From: Fallopia convolvulus
Lineage: Eukaryota; Streptophyta; Magnoliopsida; Caryophyllales; Polygonaceae
DNA length: 64,000 nt
NCBI GenBank assembly: GCA_964016875.1
Contig: OZ024729.1
Span: forward strand, 27,610,494-27,674,493
Direction of reading: 5' to 3'
Part shown: positions 45,452 through 56,464 of the stretch, piece by piece
Layout of the letters: each line of letters begins with the position of its first letter
Position numbering within the stretch: position 1 is the first letter of the stretch
Position numbers and translations under genes: made by a program
Notes under the pieces: model-generated
Told to the model about the DNA's origin: nothing
What the model saw: the letters and a program-made list of their open reading frames with translations, nothing else
Databases searched by the model: none

Positions 45452-47155
45452 CTAGTTCCATCCAAACTTCCTGATCATTTCTTTGTTAAGAACTCTGGTG
45501 TTGAGGACGTCACCACCATCCGCATAGACCTTATGCTCATACATCAGCAAAGCAATCAACAATGCATAAGGAAGTGCATGTTTGGCAGTCTCGAGCACAT
45601 GCTTCATATGAAGCATCATCAGACGTGGCATGTTAACCTTTTTCCCCTTAATAATCTTGTCCATGACCAGCAGATCTTGAATGGAGGCAGCATTCCTTTT
45701 TAGTTCCCTTGGAAGCAGGTTGTTGATGAGGTAATTAAACATCACCTTCTTCTCAATTCCCATCTTGTTGACCGAATAGGGGCTGGTGAAATTGTCATCA
45801 CTATCAGTGACAGTTCTGATGATCTCACGATCATCGACCCCTTCAGGCCAAGCTCCTTTGAAGTACTCAGCAAAACCTTCATGAGGTATCTCCAAGATGT
45901 TACTGACATCCTTGCTAGTGAAGGAGTAAGTCTTTTTGTCAACCATGTACCTCCCTATAGTCATATTCTTTGTATCCTCAATCACAAGGTTCTCATAAAA
46001 CATCTTAACCATATGCGGATTGTACTCATGCTCCCCCTGTACTAACTTATCCCATTTTTGCTTTTTCAGCCAGTCAGTGACCTTGATCAGTTTGAACTCT
46101 TTCAAGAAATTTTCTTCCCACAACAGATCTTTAGTAAACTCCCTAGACGACATATCAACAATCACACTAGTCTTCCTATTTTTCTTGCTAGACCCGATAG
46201 CAGATTTAGGAGATCTCCCCCTTTTCTTCCTAGTGACCTTCTCAGAGAAAGAAGAGTCACCTCCCTCTGAGGCAACCTCAGGGGTTTCCAACCCCTTGCC
46301 CTTCTTGGCTTTAAGAGCCACAGCCGAGGCTCTAGCACTTGCCGATCTAGTCTTAGGGCGAAAAGGAGGAGGCATTTCAATTTCATCCTCCTTAAGCAAA
46401 TCAGAATCATCTCCAAACAGATCCTTTTCTAAATTCCTCTTAGTTGAATCACCAAAATTGGATTTCTTAGAGACCAAGATGGGATCAGAGGGTGTACCTT
46501 CTCATTTGGGAGATTTCCTTGTCAGATGCCTTGTCGACATTCTCCACACCGGTGTCTGTGTCAATGACTTTTGGATGGTCATTGACAGCCTTTGCTTAAT
46601 CGTGAGGAGATAGCCGTTGGTTCTCCTCTATTCCTTTCATTCCAACTTCCACAACCTCTTCTTCTTTTTCTTCCGCGAAAGAACCGACAACCTTTGCCGT
46701 TTCCTCAAAATCCATTGACTCCAAAATTGTAGTCTTCACTCTCTCTTTCTCTATAATCTCTTGTTTAGAGGGTTTGGGTACAGAAGAGTCACCGGTTTCT
46801 AGAAAGACCACTAGTTGCGCCGTTTGGCGCGGTTTTCCAGATTCTGGTGAAAGGGTTAGGGTTTCGGTTTCAATTTGTAGGGATGGAGGGTTTTAGGATT
46901 TTTCAATGGGAACAGGAGAAGAGGGAGTTGATTTTGGAGGAGAAGGGTTTGAATTTTGGTTTTGTGGAGAAAGGGGGTTTAGAGACGGTGTTTCCATGGC
47001 GGTTGGGTGAGCGGTTGAGGAAGACGATTGCCCAGAGAGAAGAGCTCGAAAAAAATCGTCGCCAAAGAGAGAGAATCTTCTTCTTTGCCGATTCCGGACT
47101 TTCGATTTGGGTTTTGGGAGAGGCAGGGAGGTTTGAGTTGTTGGAGGGAGACGCC
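45452..47155 (-). pseudogene. Copia-B extra ORF downstream of pol
   Basis: Begins at an ATG at 47155 (MASPSNNSNLPASPKTQ) and passes through frame breaks near 46900 and stops near 46600 and 46500. It is then open from 46477 to 45452 (341 codons): a basic Lys/Arg-rich stretch (KKRGRSPKSAIGSSKKNRK), possibly nuclear targeting, then a globular part (YSFTSKDVSNILEIPHEGF) resembling the putative plant transposon protein domain seen in Athila 3-prime ORFs (from memory, unverified). In the env position of SIRE-type elements, but no transmembrane segment was seen. Function unknown. Confidence 0.6.
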
Positions 47156-47899
47156 ATTGAAGGAGTGTGAAAGTTTGAGGGTTTGAGTGAGAGAGAGAGA
47201 GAGAGAGAGAGTAGAAGTCGAGAGAGAGAAAGGAAGTTTTGAGAAAAGCGTACCTTTTGTTTTGACGGTTGGGGTATAATAAAGAAGTTCACTTCCATTA
47301 TTAAGGAAGTTGTCAAATCTTAAGATCTTCTCTTTCCTCCTTTTTGGAAATAACTTTCCAAGTTCAAAAGATATTGTTTAAGCCATGATCTTTTTCTCGT
47401 GCCAAAGTACACAGTCAGTGACCTTGACGAAGTCGGCGACATCCATCACCCAGATTGCTTTCTTCAAATGTCCATGACTTTAACACACTACATGACTTTC
47501 TTCTTAAAGAACTTACTTGGCATTGGGGTTGCACAGGAGATGCCAAAACAAACCAAGTAAAAAGCTTTATTTTTGAGGATTTGTCGATCATGATGATAAG
47601 TCTCTGTTTAAAAGGAAATTCAAAAGTGGGCTCATAGAGACTCTCAAACATGATAGGTCAGGGACAAGCATTAGAATCAACCACCATTTGGGCTTGTAAT
47701 GAGGGTTAGGATCATCAGGTTGATTCTTTTGGGCTAAAACAAAGAGCTCAAAAAAGGTTGTACACATACTGAATGTAGTATAAGTCACCGACAAGTCAAA
47801 TGCATGGGGTTTCCTAAACATGATATTTATCAATAATGCAAAGATTTATACCATAAAAGCATGACTTCAAAAATATGCGAAGCAATCAATTCTAGCCAA
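47156..47899 (-). other. Copia-B spacer between RNase H and extra ORF
   Basis: Non-coding, with a GA microsatellite at about 47187-47211 and a dyad pair GTCAGTGAC (centre 47418) and GTCGGCGAC (centre 47436), 18 bp apart. Confidence 0.55.
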
Positions 47900-49382
47900 T
47901 CATCGAGGGAATTCATGTAGAGAAATAGAACATTGAAGAGAGATCATACCTAATTCCATGCGGAGTTGTTCAAAAGGTTCACGATTCAAGGCCTTTGTGA
48001 AGATGTCTGCTCTTTGATCACTTGTTCTACAGAATTCCATAGTGACCATGCCTTTTTCAACACAATCTCGAAAAAAGTGGTGCCTTATCTCGATGTGTTT
48101 TGTCTTCGAATGTTGCACCGGATTCTTTGAGATGTTGATTGTACTAGTGTTGTCACATAGTATGGGCACTGACCCACACTTTACACCATAGTCACTGACT
48201 TGTTGGTTGATCCATAAGAGCTGTGAGCAACATGCTGCAGCTGTAATATACTCTGCTTCCGCCGTTGATAGAGCCACTGAATTTTGCTTTCTATATCCCC
48301 ATGAGACAAGACAAGGCCCAAGAAATTGAGCCATCCCTGAAGTGCTTCTTCTATCAACCCGGTTCCCAGCAAAATCAACATCTGTGTAGCCAACGAGCTC
48401 AAAATCCAATCCTTTTGGATACCATAAACACATATTGTCAGTCCCCTTAAGATATCGAATGATTCTCTTAACAGCTTTCAAGTGGGACTCTCTCGGATCG
48501 GCCTGAAATCTAGCACATAGGCAAACTCCAAACACAATATCGGGTCTACTTGCGGTAAGAAAGAGCAATGATCCAATCATACCCCGATACATAGTAGCAT
48601 TGACTTCTGGATCCTTGTCATCTTTTCGAAGTGAGGTAGTCGGTGACATGGGAGTATCAAAAGGTTCAGCTTCGAGACCGAACTTCTTAACACATTCTCT
48701 GAGATACTTTTTTTGATAAACTCGTGTCCCATCCTCACCTTGCACGACTTGAAGTCCTAAAAAGAACTTGAGCTCACCGACCATACTTATTTCAAACTCA
48801 CTAGACATGAGGCCAGCGAACTTCTTTACTAGCTTATCATCTATTGAACCAAATATAATGTCATCGACATAGACCTGAACAACCAGTGTGTGACATCCTT
48901 CTTTCAACAAGAACAGAGTCTTGTCAACCTCTCCTCAAACATAACCATGTTGGATCAAGAACTGAGACAAACTATCATACCAGGCACACGGTGCTTGGAT
49001 TGTACCAGGCACGCGGTGCTTGCTTCAATCCATAAAGAGCTTTCTCCAGTTTGTAGACATGATCCGGTTGGGTGACATCTTCAAAACCTGGAGTCTGTTC
49101 AACATACACTTCCTCCTTTAGATATCCATTCAAGAATGTAGTCTTGACATCCATTTGTTGTAGTTTGAATCCATGATGAGCAGAATAGGAAATGAGCAAT
49201 CTAATAGCCTCAAGACGAGCCACCGGAGCAAACGTCTCATCATAGTCAATGCCCTCATGCTGATTGTATCCCTTGACTACCAGCCTTGCTTTATTTCTGA
49301 CCATATTTCCTTCATCATCCAACTTATTTCTGAACACCCATCGTGTTCCAATCACAGACCTTCCCTTTGTCCTTGGGACCAA
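47900..49382 (-). pseudogene. Copia-B reverse transcriptase and RNase H
   Basis: RT starts near 49382 (VPRTKGRSVIGTRWVFRNK) with GYNQHEGIDYDETFAPVARLE and ALYGLKQAPRAWY. A short local disruption follows around 48910-48990, where a frame break and a partly repeated stretch fall. It then reads open from 48910 with VQVYVDDIIFGS (catalytic YVDD), RNase H motifs ALSTAEAEYITAAACCSQ and HIEIRHHFFRDC, and ADIFTKALNREPFEQLR, ending at 47900. Well preserved apart from the break. Confidence 0.8.
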
Positions 49383-49385
49383 ATG

Positions 49386-51080
49386 TCAAGCCTTGTTTCT
49401 TTCAAACTGATGGAGTTCCTCCTGCATGGCACTGACCCAATCCGAATCATTCAAGGCTTGTTCAACATTTTTAGGCTCCATCATTGAGATGAAAGCATTG
49501 AAAGCAAAGAAATTGTTCAGAGAAGATCTGGTTTGCACACCCTTTGAGAAATCTGTGAGGATGTTAGTGACAGGATGAGCACTTTTCTGTTGATAGTTCC
49601 TGACTTGTAGATCTGTTAGGTCACCGACTTGAGTCTGAGGAGTTCTCTCTGAGTCTTCTTCTGAGTTTTCCGAACTTGGGCTTCTCTCAGGTGTTTTCTC
49701 ATCATCAGAATCACTGTCAGTTGAGCTTTGATTTTGACTCCTTCCCCCTATTTTGTCTGAATCGGTGACCTCAGCATTGTCACTGACTACCAATTCTTTC
49801 TGAGTTGAAGTAACTGAAAGTGAGTCATCTTGAACTAGATTGTACCCCTGATCACCATCATCAAAGTCTTCAATCATCGAACCTCCCATCGTGTTCTCAT
49901 CAAAAACTACATGTACACTCTCCTCAATTTTCCTTGTCCTTTTGTTGAACACTTTCTATGCTTTACTGTGAGGAGAATAGCCTACAAAAGTGCCAACATC
50001 GCTCCTTGGATCAAATTTTCCCAGACTGTCCTTGCCATTATTGGCGACACAGGGCTTGACTCCTCTAAGCAATTCCTAAGGAGTTTTTCCAAGAAGTGGA
50101 CGAAGCATGGCTCGATTCATCACATAGCAAGATGCATTAATGGCTTCACCGCAGAAATTTCTTGGGAGACCACTTGAGATAAGCATGGTCCGTGACATGT
50201 TCTCCAAGGCATTCTTCCTCTCCACCACGCCATTTTGTTGAGCAGTTCTTGGCGCTGAGAAGTTGTGACTTATGCCATTTTTCTTACAGAAAGATAGAAA
50301 CTCAGAGTTGTCAAATTCCGTTCCATGAACTGATCTGACTGATACAAGAGCAACTCCAAGCTTTTTCTCAAAAACCTTCACCCATGCTTCAAATTCTTCA
50401 AAGACCTGATCTTTAGAAGACAGAAAAATTGTCCAAGTATACCGTGAAAAGTCATCAACAATGACAAAAATATAGCTATTTCCTCCACGACTTTGGATTC
50501 GCATGGGACCACATAAATCAATATGAATAAGCTCTAAGGGTCTAGTGGTACTTACCTCCTTCTTGGATTGAAAAGATGACTTCACTTGCTTACCTCTCAC
50601 ACAAGTTTCACAAACTTCATGCTTGTTTGAATCTATTTTAGGCAGCCCTCTAACCAGTTCTTGCTTATGAAGTTTGTCAAGTAGTTGAAAACTCGCATGA
50701 CCAAATCTTTTGTGCCAGAGGTCAGCGACATCTGCAACTGTTCTAAAACACAGTTTTTCTTCAGGTTCAAAACAAGGGTCCACCTTGTAAAGATTGTTTT
50801 CACACACCCCTTTCAGAAGAATTTTTCTTGAATTAATCTCTTGTACCTGACAGCCATTCCTATCAAAAACAACTTGATATTTTTCATTAGCACAAATTTG
50901 GGAAACACTTAGAAGCTTAAAACTGAGATTATCAACTAAATTCACATTGTCAATAGTTAGCTTATCTGAAAATCTTACCGTACCAATACCAGAAATACCA
51001 CCTTTACTATTGTTGCCCAAGGTAATCTTACCTCCTTTGTATTCTTGAAGTGAGACGAAATCCCTGGGGTTTCCCGACAT
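49386..51080 (-). pseudogene. Copia-B integrase and linker to RT
   Basis: GAG-pre-integrase H2C2 zinc region LWHKRFGHASFQ...CETCVRGKQ, then core motifs HIDLCGPM (first Asp) and QQNGVVERKN (Glu). The second catalytic position reads VRSVHGTEF where the family has RSDHGTEF or RSDNGTEF, so the Asp is Val (codon near 50319). Stops occur near 50076 and 49957. The following Ser/Asp-rich linker (49952-49386) has several GTCA-S-TGAC-type dyads. Not catalytically competent as written. Confidence 0.8.
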
Positions 51081-51148
51081 ATGAGTTGAGCACGCACTAT
51101 CAATAAACTAGGGCTCCTTGTCACCCACTTCAAGCTGCATTGAAAGAA

Positions 51149-53050
51149 TTAGTTCTTACGAACATAGAGTTGTTTAACTCCTCTGGGTTCGGCAACATAG
51201 TAACTTCTAGAATAACTTTTGTCACAATTAGCACACACAGATCTTGGATGGCAGTCAGTGACAGTGGATCTGCCATGACTGTCATTCAAAGTCTGTGACC
51301 TTGCATTTTCATCATCTCTGGCCTTTTTGTGACAATCATGTTGGTAGTGACCAGGATTGTCGCAATACCAAGATGTCATGTGAGACTTTAGGGCAACATA
51401 TTTGTTGTAGCCCGGGTAGATGGGTTTGTTGTTGATGCGTGATTGAAAGTCAATTTGTGAGGGAGCCGAGTTCTGGGTTTGTTTCTGTCTTGATTGGCCA
51501 CCACATGAGTAGAGCAACTTGCATTGTCACTACCCATAGGATCTTTACCTTTAGACGCAAGGGGAGCATGATTGGTACCCTGTGTGTTAGATGCACGAGC
51601 ATATCCAATCCCAAACCTATCAACCTCCTTCACAAATTTTCTTTTATAGTCATTTCTTACATTCTGAGCCTTTTTAGTCTCATCATTAATCTTTTGGTCC
51701 TCTAGGTTTTTAGACAGCTTAGCATTTCCTAGCCTAAGCATAAGTCTTTCACCTTCTAGGTCAGTAACTTGTTTTTCCAAGTCATTAACTTGTTTTTGCA
51801 AGTCAACGACTTGGTTCTTTGAATCTGAGAAAGACTCACAATTTCTAGTTCAATTGCCTTAGAGGACCAGTGTTTGTTATCATCGAAGAGATTGGAGATT
51901 GTTCTTCATTATCTTCCAATTTTTCTCTCAACTCAGTGACCTGAGTTTCAAGCTTTTCAATGATAGCAATCAACTGTTCTCTAGATTTTTTGGCTAAAAG
52001 AGATGAGAGTTCAGAGTCATTTACCTCTTGTGATGATTTGTCTTCAATGGCCAAGCAACACTTTCCTCTTGCCGGTGCCACTTCATCATCATCATCAGAC
52101 GTGTCCCAAGTTTCCATCATACCCTTACCAGCTTCTCCACTTTTTCTTTTTGGACATTGCTTGGCAAAGTGTCCTCTAGCTTGACATTGATAGCAAATGA
52201 CATCCTTCATATCCTTTCCTTCTTTGGTTGACTCTGGAGTCTTCATGGGAGCTTTGTTGCGACTCCACAGTCTCTTCATAGCCTTAGAGATGAGAGAAAC
52301 ATCCTCATCTATTCCATCAGTGTCATCATCTCCTTGAGCCAAGTCAAAGGCTCTTTCAACCTTGAGAGCAATGTTCTTAACTTTTTCTGAGTCGGGTCTC
52401 TCAACTCTTCTTTGTTGAATGCCTCCATACATGGTGAGTTGTCCAACAAGATCTTTCAAGGTCAGCGACTTGGTTTCCTTTTGAGTGAGAACAGACGAAG
52501 CAATGTTGTCCCAACTCTTGTTCAATCCCAAGATCAGCTTGTCGGTTAGTTTCCATTGAGGAATTTCCTCACCAAGAAACTCTAGTGGATTCACGATTGT
52601 TTGAAATTTGGAATGATAATATCAAAGGGATTCTCCTTTTCCTTGAAAGATGTTATCATACTCTGCTTCGAGACTAATAATTCTGTCCTTCTTTACATCA
52701 TCATTGCCTTGATGAAGTCTTTTGAGGGCATCCTAGATTTCTTTCGCCGTTTTGTATCCAATCACCTTCTTGAGGTCACCTTCAGTGAGAGCATGATGGA
52801 GCACCTTCTTTGCTCTAGAATTTTTCTCAAGATTTTTGAAATCCACATCATCATACTCAGTTGTGGTCTTTTCAGTCTTTCCATCCTTTCCAAGAAAGGT
52901 TTCTGGACCTAGTTCAATCACTTTCCATAGCTGACCATCAAGTGAGCAGATGTGGGTCTTCATTTGTTCAACCCACCAGTTATACACTCCAACCTTGAGA
53001 ATTGGAGGTTTCCAGAAAGAGTAACTAATAGAAATGTTGGTGGACGTCAT
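51149..53050 (-). pseudogene. Copia-B gag and protease region
   Basis: Gag starts MTSTNISISYSFWKPP at 53050, with stops near 52733 and 52600. It continues to 51845 with the CCHC knuckle CYQCQARGHFAKQC and a Leu-heptad helix (SREQLIAIIEKLETQVTELR). From 51801 a second coiled stretch (VNDLEKQVTDLEGERLML) leads to another Cys/His pattern (CDNPGHYQHDCH) at 51149-51517. A protease active-site triad could not be pointed to with confidence; the nearest candidate, IDSACSTHM, lies in the short non-ORF gap near 51080-51110 and is preceded by a stop. Confidence 0.7.
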
Positions 53051-53092
53051 TTTCCTGCAACAATAGTACTAAAAACACAATCTAGAGCATGC

Positions 53093-53104
53093 GCTCTGAT
53101 ACCA
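53093..53104 (-). promoter_or_regulatory. Copia-B primer binding site (tRNA-iMet)
   Basis: Minus strand TGGTATCAGAGC, an exact match to the copia consensus, two bases from the LTR. Confidence 0.9.
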
Positions 53105-53106
53105 AT

Positions 53107-53907
53107 TATAGGATCGTTAGTACTAAAACGAGTCGGTGACTCCTGCGAAGTCATCGACTTTGAGTAATAAAGCAGCGGAGCAATTAGACAGTAAAATAAT
53201 CGTTACCAACAGTCAATGACAAGCAATGTATAGTGGAAACTCCTTGTAAACCAACTAGTTTACTTAGAGAAAAACCACTCCCTTCCAAGTTTGTCACTTG
53301 GTCGGATTTCAAGAGTCCTTAGACTCGCTTTATTGATTTCTTGAGTGATTACAAAGCTCTCCCGTGTACAAGAATGAATCCCACACCCTTGAACCACGCT
53401 CTACCTTTGCACTCACACTCTCAATCTCACGCTATGCCAAAGATCTCTCGACACACCACTTGTACGAGTCACACACACAAGCCTCTTTCTTTCTTACATA
53501 CAATATTGAAAATTACGCTCAAGAGTCTTACCAATAGCCTAAATACTAAGGTATTTAAACTAAGGTGAGAGAGATCTCGTGTATATTATTTCCCATTCGA
53601 TTAGGAAAACAATATAAACTCAATCTTTTACAAATCTTTCCAAATATACAATTATGTATACACTAAAATATTCTAGGAGAATCAAATTATCTTCATCTTG
53701 ATTTTAGCACTCTTTTGATAATCTTCTCCTAAAATAGAACGACGCAGCTGTCTTCAATTATACACACATAAGTTGTGTGTTCCTTCCTTAAATAGATCAC
53801 TTCCCCAACTGGTCAAGTTAGTGACTTTGCCAAATCGCCTACTCGACTTGCAAACTCAGGGTCATTGACTCTAGAACCATCAAAACTCAATCTTCCACCT
53901 TCTAACA
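53107..53907 (-). repeat. Copia-B 5-prime LTR
   Basis: 801 bp, partner of 43984-44787; target duplication ATTTT follows at 53908-53912. Confidence 0.85.
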
Positions 53908-53912
53908 ATTTT

Positions 53913-54075
53913 GTTGAAAAAATCCCAGAGGGAGTTAGACCACAATAAGGAGTATCAACCACATCGGTTGTGGTGTCCAAAGAAATAGACATCAATCTTG
54001 AGAAAACAGAGTTTGGAATGAAGGTTGAAAGCAGTTTCCAATCCTAGCTTGATCTTGTCCATCACTCGGCAACAG
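53913..54075 (-). mobile_element. LINE, right-hand (5-prime) remnant
   Basis: Minus strand reads TTTDVVDTPYCGLTPSGIFS, the segment just before the zf-RVT domain in plant LINEs, continuing into 43978 once copia-B is removed. The RT itself is not present, so the LINE is 5-prime truncated; the right border is approximate. Confidence 0.5.
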
Positions 54076-54329
54076 TCATGTCTTGTAGAGCATTTGGAAC
54101 CGGTTGAAATACAGGGTGTATCTGTAGCTTTTATCGACAGATTTGTTCACAATTTGTGCCGAATATAGGGTTGTCTAGAGTGGACGAATACATGGTTGTT
54201 TTCATCAATAGCTTCGTTCACCATTTGTGCGGAATTTCAAAATCGGAAAAAGTAGGGTCTTTTTGAATGATGAAAAATCGATCTATCGAATGATTGAAAA
54301 ATCTAGCTCAGAATCATAGGCTCGGGCCC
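54076..54329 (-). mobile_element. Possible copia leader remnant
   Basis: Across the solo LTR, 55798 back to 54329 on the minus strand reads TGGTATTAGGGCCCGAGC, close to a copia primer site (TGGTATCAGAGC), followed by leader-like sequence. The matching LTR would lie in 55798 to about 55960. No coding domain identified. Confidence 0.35.
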
Positions 54330-54635
54330 TGATGTTCGTGTTTTTAGTCTAGTTTTTAGTGTCTTTCTTAGTTTGTTTAGTTTAGTTTTAGTTGGTTTTA
54401 GAGTTAGTTTTGTGTGTTTTTGGATGAGTTTGCATATTTTGTGAAAAGTATGAAAGCTACTCCGTTTTGTGTCTTTTTGTAGGGTTTTAAGCGGAAAGGA
54501 GCGCTTTTTGAGCTGAGTTGAAGTTTTGTGTTGTAAGGTGGAATGCATGGAAGAGGAGGAAGAAGATTGCATTGGAAGATCAAAGAAAAGTCCAAGTTAA
54601 AGCCAAAGAAAAGTTTAAGAAGAGTCAAAACAGAG

Positions 54636-54670
54636 GCTCGTTAACGATCTTGTGAAGGTCGTTAACGAGG
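54636..54670. promoter_or_regulatory. Paired dyad sites with TTAA spacer, first pair of solo LTR
   Basis: GCTCG-TTAA-CGATC at 54636 and GGTCG-TTAA-CGAGG at 54657, 21 bp apart; both contain the perfect palindrome TCGTTAACGA. Confidence 0.65.
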
Positions 54671-55601
54671 CTGGAAGATAGAGTTTTTTGGGAGGAATCA
54701 GCAATTTCTACCGACCCTGTGCGGGGTCGTTAACAAGGGTCCCGTGTCGGTAGAGGCGTAGCCGACTTTTAGTTGTTATATCTTTTATCTTGTTATCTTT
54801 TAGGTAGGGTAAGTTTTTATCTTTTAGCCTTTCTAATAGATAGTTTCTTAGTGTAAATACCCTTATTCTAAGTCTAGACAAGGGGGAGTCACGTTAGTTT
54901 TAGGAGAGCCGAGTCGAGAGAGAGAGTCGAACCAAAAGCCGAGTCAAGAGAGAGTTTGGGTCGGTGATCGGATTTTGCTCGGTGTTCTTAGTGTTTTCGG
55001 ATTTCACGAAGTTTGTAAGACAATATTTTCCTTTCAATTTCAAGTAAGTTTGATTGTTGTTTTCAATGTCTTCTTTAATTAAAGTTGTTTGTTTTATTTC
55101 AATGAAGAGTGAGTAGTCTTTTTATCTAGGGTCGGGGTTGAAACCCGGCATAGTTGTGCATGTTTGAATGAGTAAGTTGATGTTTTGATTGCCTTTTATC
55201 TATTGAATTGCTTGTTGTGCTTATGCTAAGACGATGGTCGAACTAATTTGAGTTTTTAGCTTGATCGAAAGAGAAAGTTGAGAATTTGAATGTTGATATT
55301 GTTCGATAACGAAAGTTTCGAGCTTTGGATTCAAAACAAGTGATAGAGTAAATTGATTTGTGAAAATTGATTGATTTGCTTATTAGTCAGCGAAAGTTGA
55401 TGAATTTATCTTTAAAGGCATGATCTTTATCTTCATATGAGTTTTTATGCATAGCTATGTCGTGGTTACCCTTGTCCTAGATTCTTTTTATCCATTGATT
55501 TTCTTGGTTTTTCTTTTGAATCATTCGTTACCGAGTTAACTAACCCTCGGTACCAAACCTGCGTTTGAGTCGTTGATTGTTCTGTGTTCGTAGTTTTCCA
55601 G

Positions 55602-55636
55602 GTTCGTTAACGACCCTGACAAGGTCGTTAACGAGG
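55602..55636. promoter_or_regulatory. Paired dyad sites with TTAA spacer, second pair of solo LTR
   Basis: GTTCG-TTAA-CGACC at 55602 and GGTCG-TTAA-CGAGG at 55623, 21 bp apart; a degenerate pair lies just upstream at 55523 and 55545 (22 bp). Confidence 0.65.
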
Positions 55637-55797
55637 TTGGTCGTAGCTGTTTTAGCTTGTTTTGTTTCGTTTTCTTGTTTCTGTAGTTGATAGACAAAAA
55701 ACCGTGCTTCCCGTGGACGATCCTGACTCTGCTATACTCAACGGAGTCTTGACTATAAATTTTATTTGTTGTTAAGGAAATCCCTCTCAACAGGCCC

Positions 55798-56464
55798 TAA
55801 TACCATGTGATTATGTTTTGGAAGAGGGCAAGCACGAAGCCGCCTTGAGAGAGCGAGAGAGAAGAACTTATATGCTAGCCAACATTAGCTTAAGGAGATA
55901 TAAATGAATTCCAACAGGCCCAGTAAGCCTTCTTTCACTGTTTGTTGTGATTATTCATTATAGTTTGTATAGAGATTATGCTCTCTCCGAACTCCATTTC
56001 CTCCATCCTCATCAATTTAATGAAACCTAGAGGAGAAAAATGTTTGATTTATATGTTTTATGATCTATTGTGTAAATTGAAAGTATTGTGTTTAATACTT
56101 TCCCTTATAAGTGATAAAACAATACAATGTTGATTTGTTTGCTTGTATTCAATTTTTTGCAGATACAATGGGGTGTGTGAATTGAACAATTAGACAAAAA
56201 AATGGAACGCGCATTTTCTGTCAAATTTTGAATTCAGGACATTCCTTTATAGGTCTTCTTAACTTTGGTCCAACGAAAATTATAAAAACCCAAAGTAAAT
56301 AAACCAAATCAAATGAATATTACAATGGGAATCAATAAACCCAAGTTTGCACGTAGTAGAATTGAGTAATATTATGTACGTGTATTAAAATAATTAGGAA
56401 TTCAACTATAATTACCATCATATTTATATTTAATAACATCAATAAGATCATATATGCCTTGACA
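55798..56464. other. Border of the island and 3-prime flank of the right subtilase
   Basis: The first part may be an LTR remnant of the copia fragment at 54076-54329. The rest is AT-rich with no supported gene up to the subtilase stop codon at 56465. Confidence 0.4.

Larger units (their letters stand above)
43984..53907 (-). mobile_element. Copia-B: Sirevirus-like Ty1/copia element with 3-prime ORF
   Basis: 9.9-kb minus-strand element: LTRs 43984-44787 and 53107-53907, tRNA-iMet primer site, gag with CCHC knuckle, integrase, RT, RNase H, then a long extra ORF, then several polypurine tracts. Size, extra ORF and multiple PPTs fit the Sirevirus (Maximus/SIRE) lineage. The target duplication is intact, but coding regions have stops and a lost integrase catalytic Asp. 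Inserted in the LINE. Confidence 0.85.
54330..55792 (+). repeat. Solo LTR of an Athila-type element
   Basis: 1463 bp, TGATGTTCG...TCAACA, flanked by the 5-bp duplication GGCCC (54325-54329 and 55793-55797), with no internal element. Its start resembles the LTR of element C read on minus (TGATGTCGTAC), and it holds paired dyads, so it belongs to a related family. It probably arose by LTR-LTR recombination. Confidence 0.8.

Noticed and set aside
46020..46613. 197-codon plus-strand open frame
   Set aside because: Antisense to the copia-B extra ORF; its Ser/Leu/Phe richness reflects the complementary Lys/Glu codons.
47187..47211. GA dinucleotide run
   Set aside because: Ordinary microsatellite in a transposon leader; noted, but no function inferred.
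51764..51806. GTCAGTAAC, GTCATTAAC and GTCAACGAC spaced exactly 21 bp in copia-B
   Set aside because: These encode successive heptads of a coiled coil (VTDLEKQ-type), which explains a 21-base period without any DNA-level role. Not counted with the dyad pairs.
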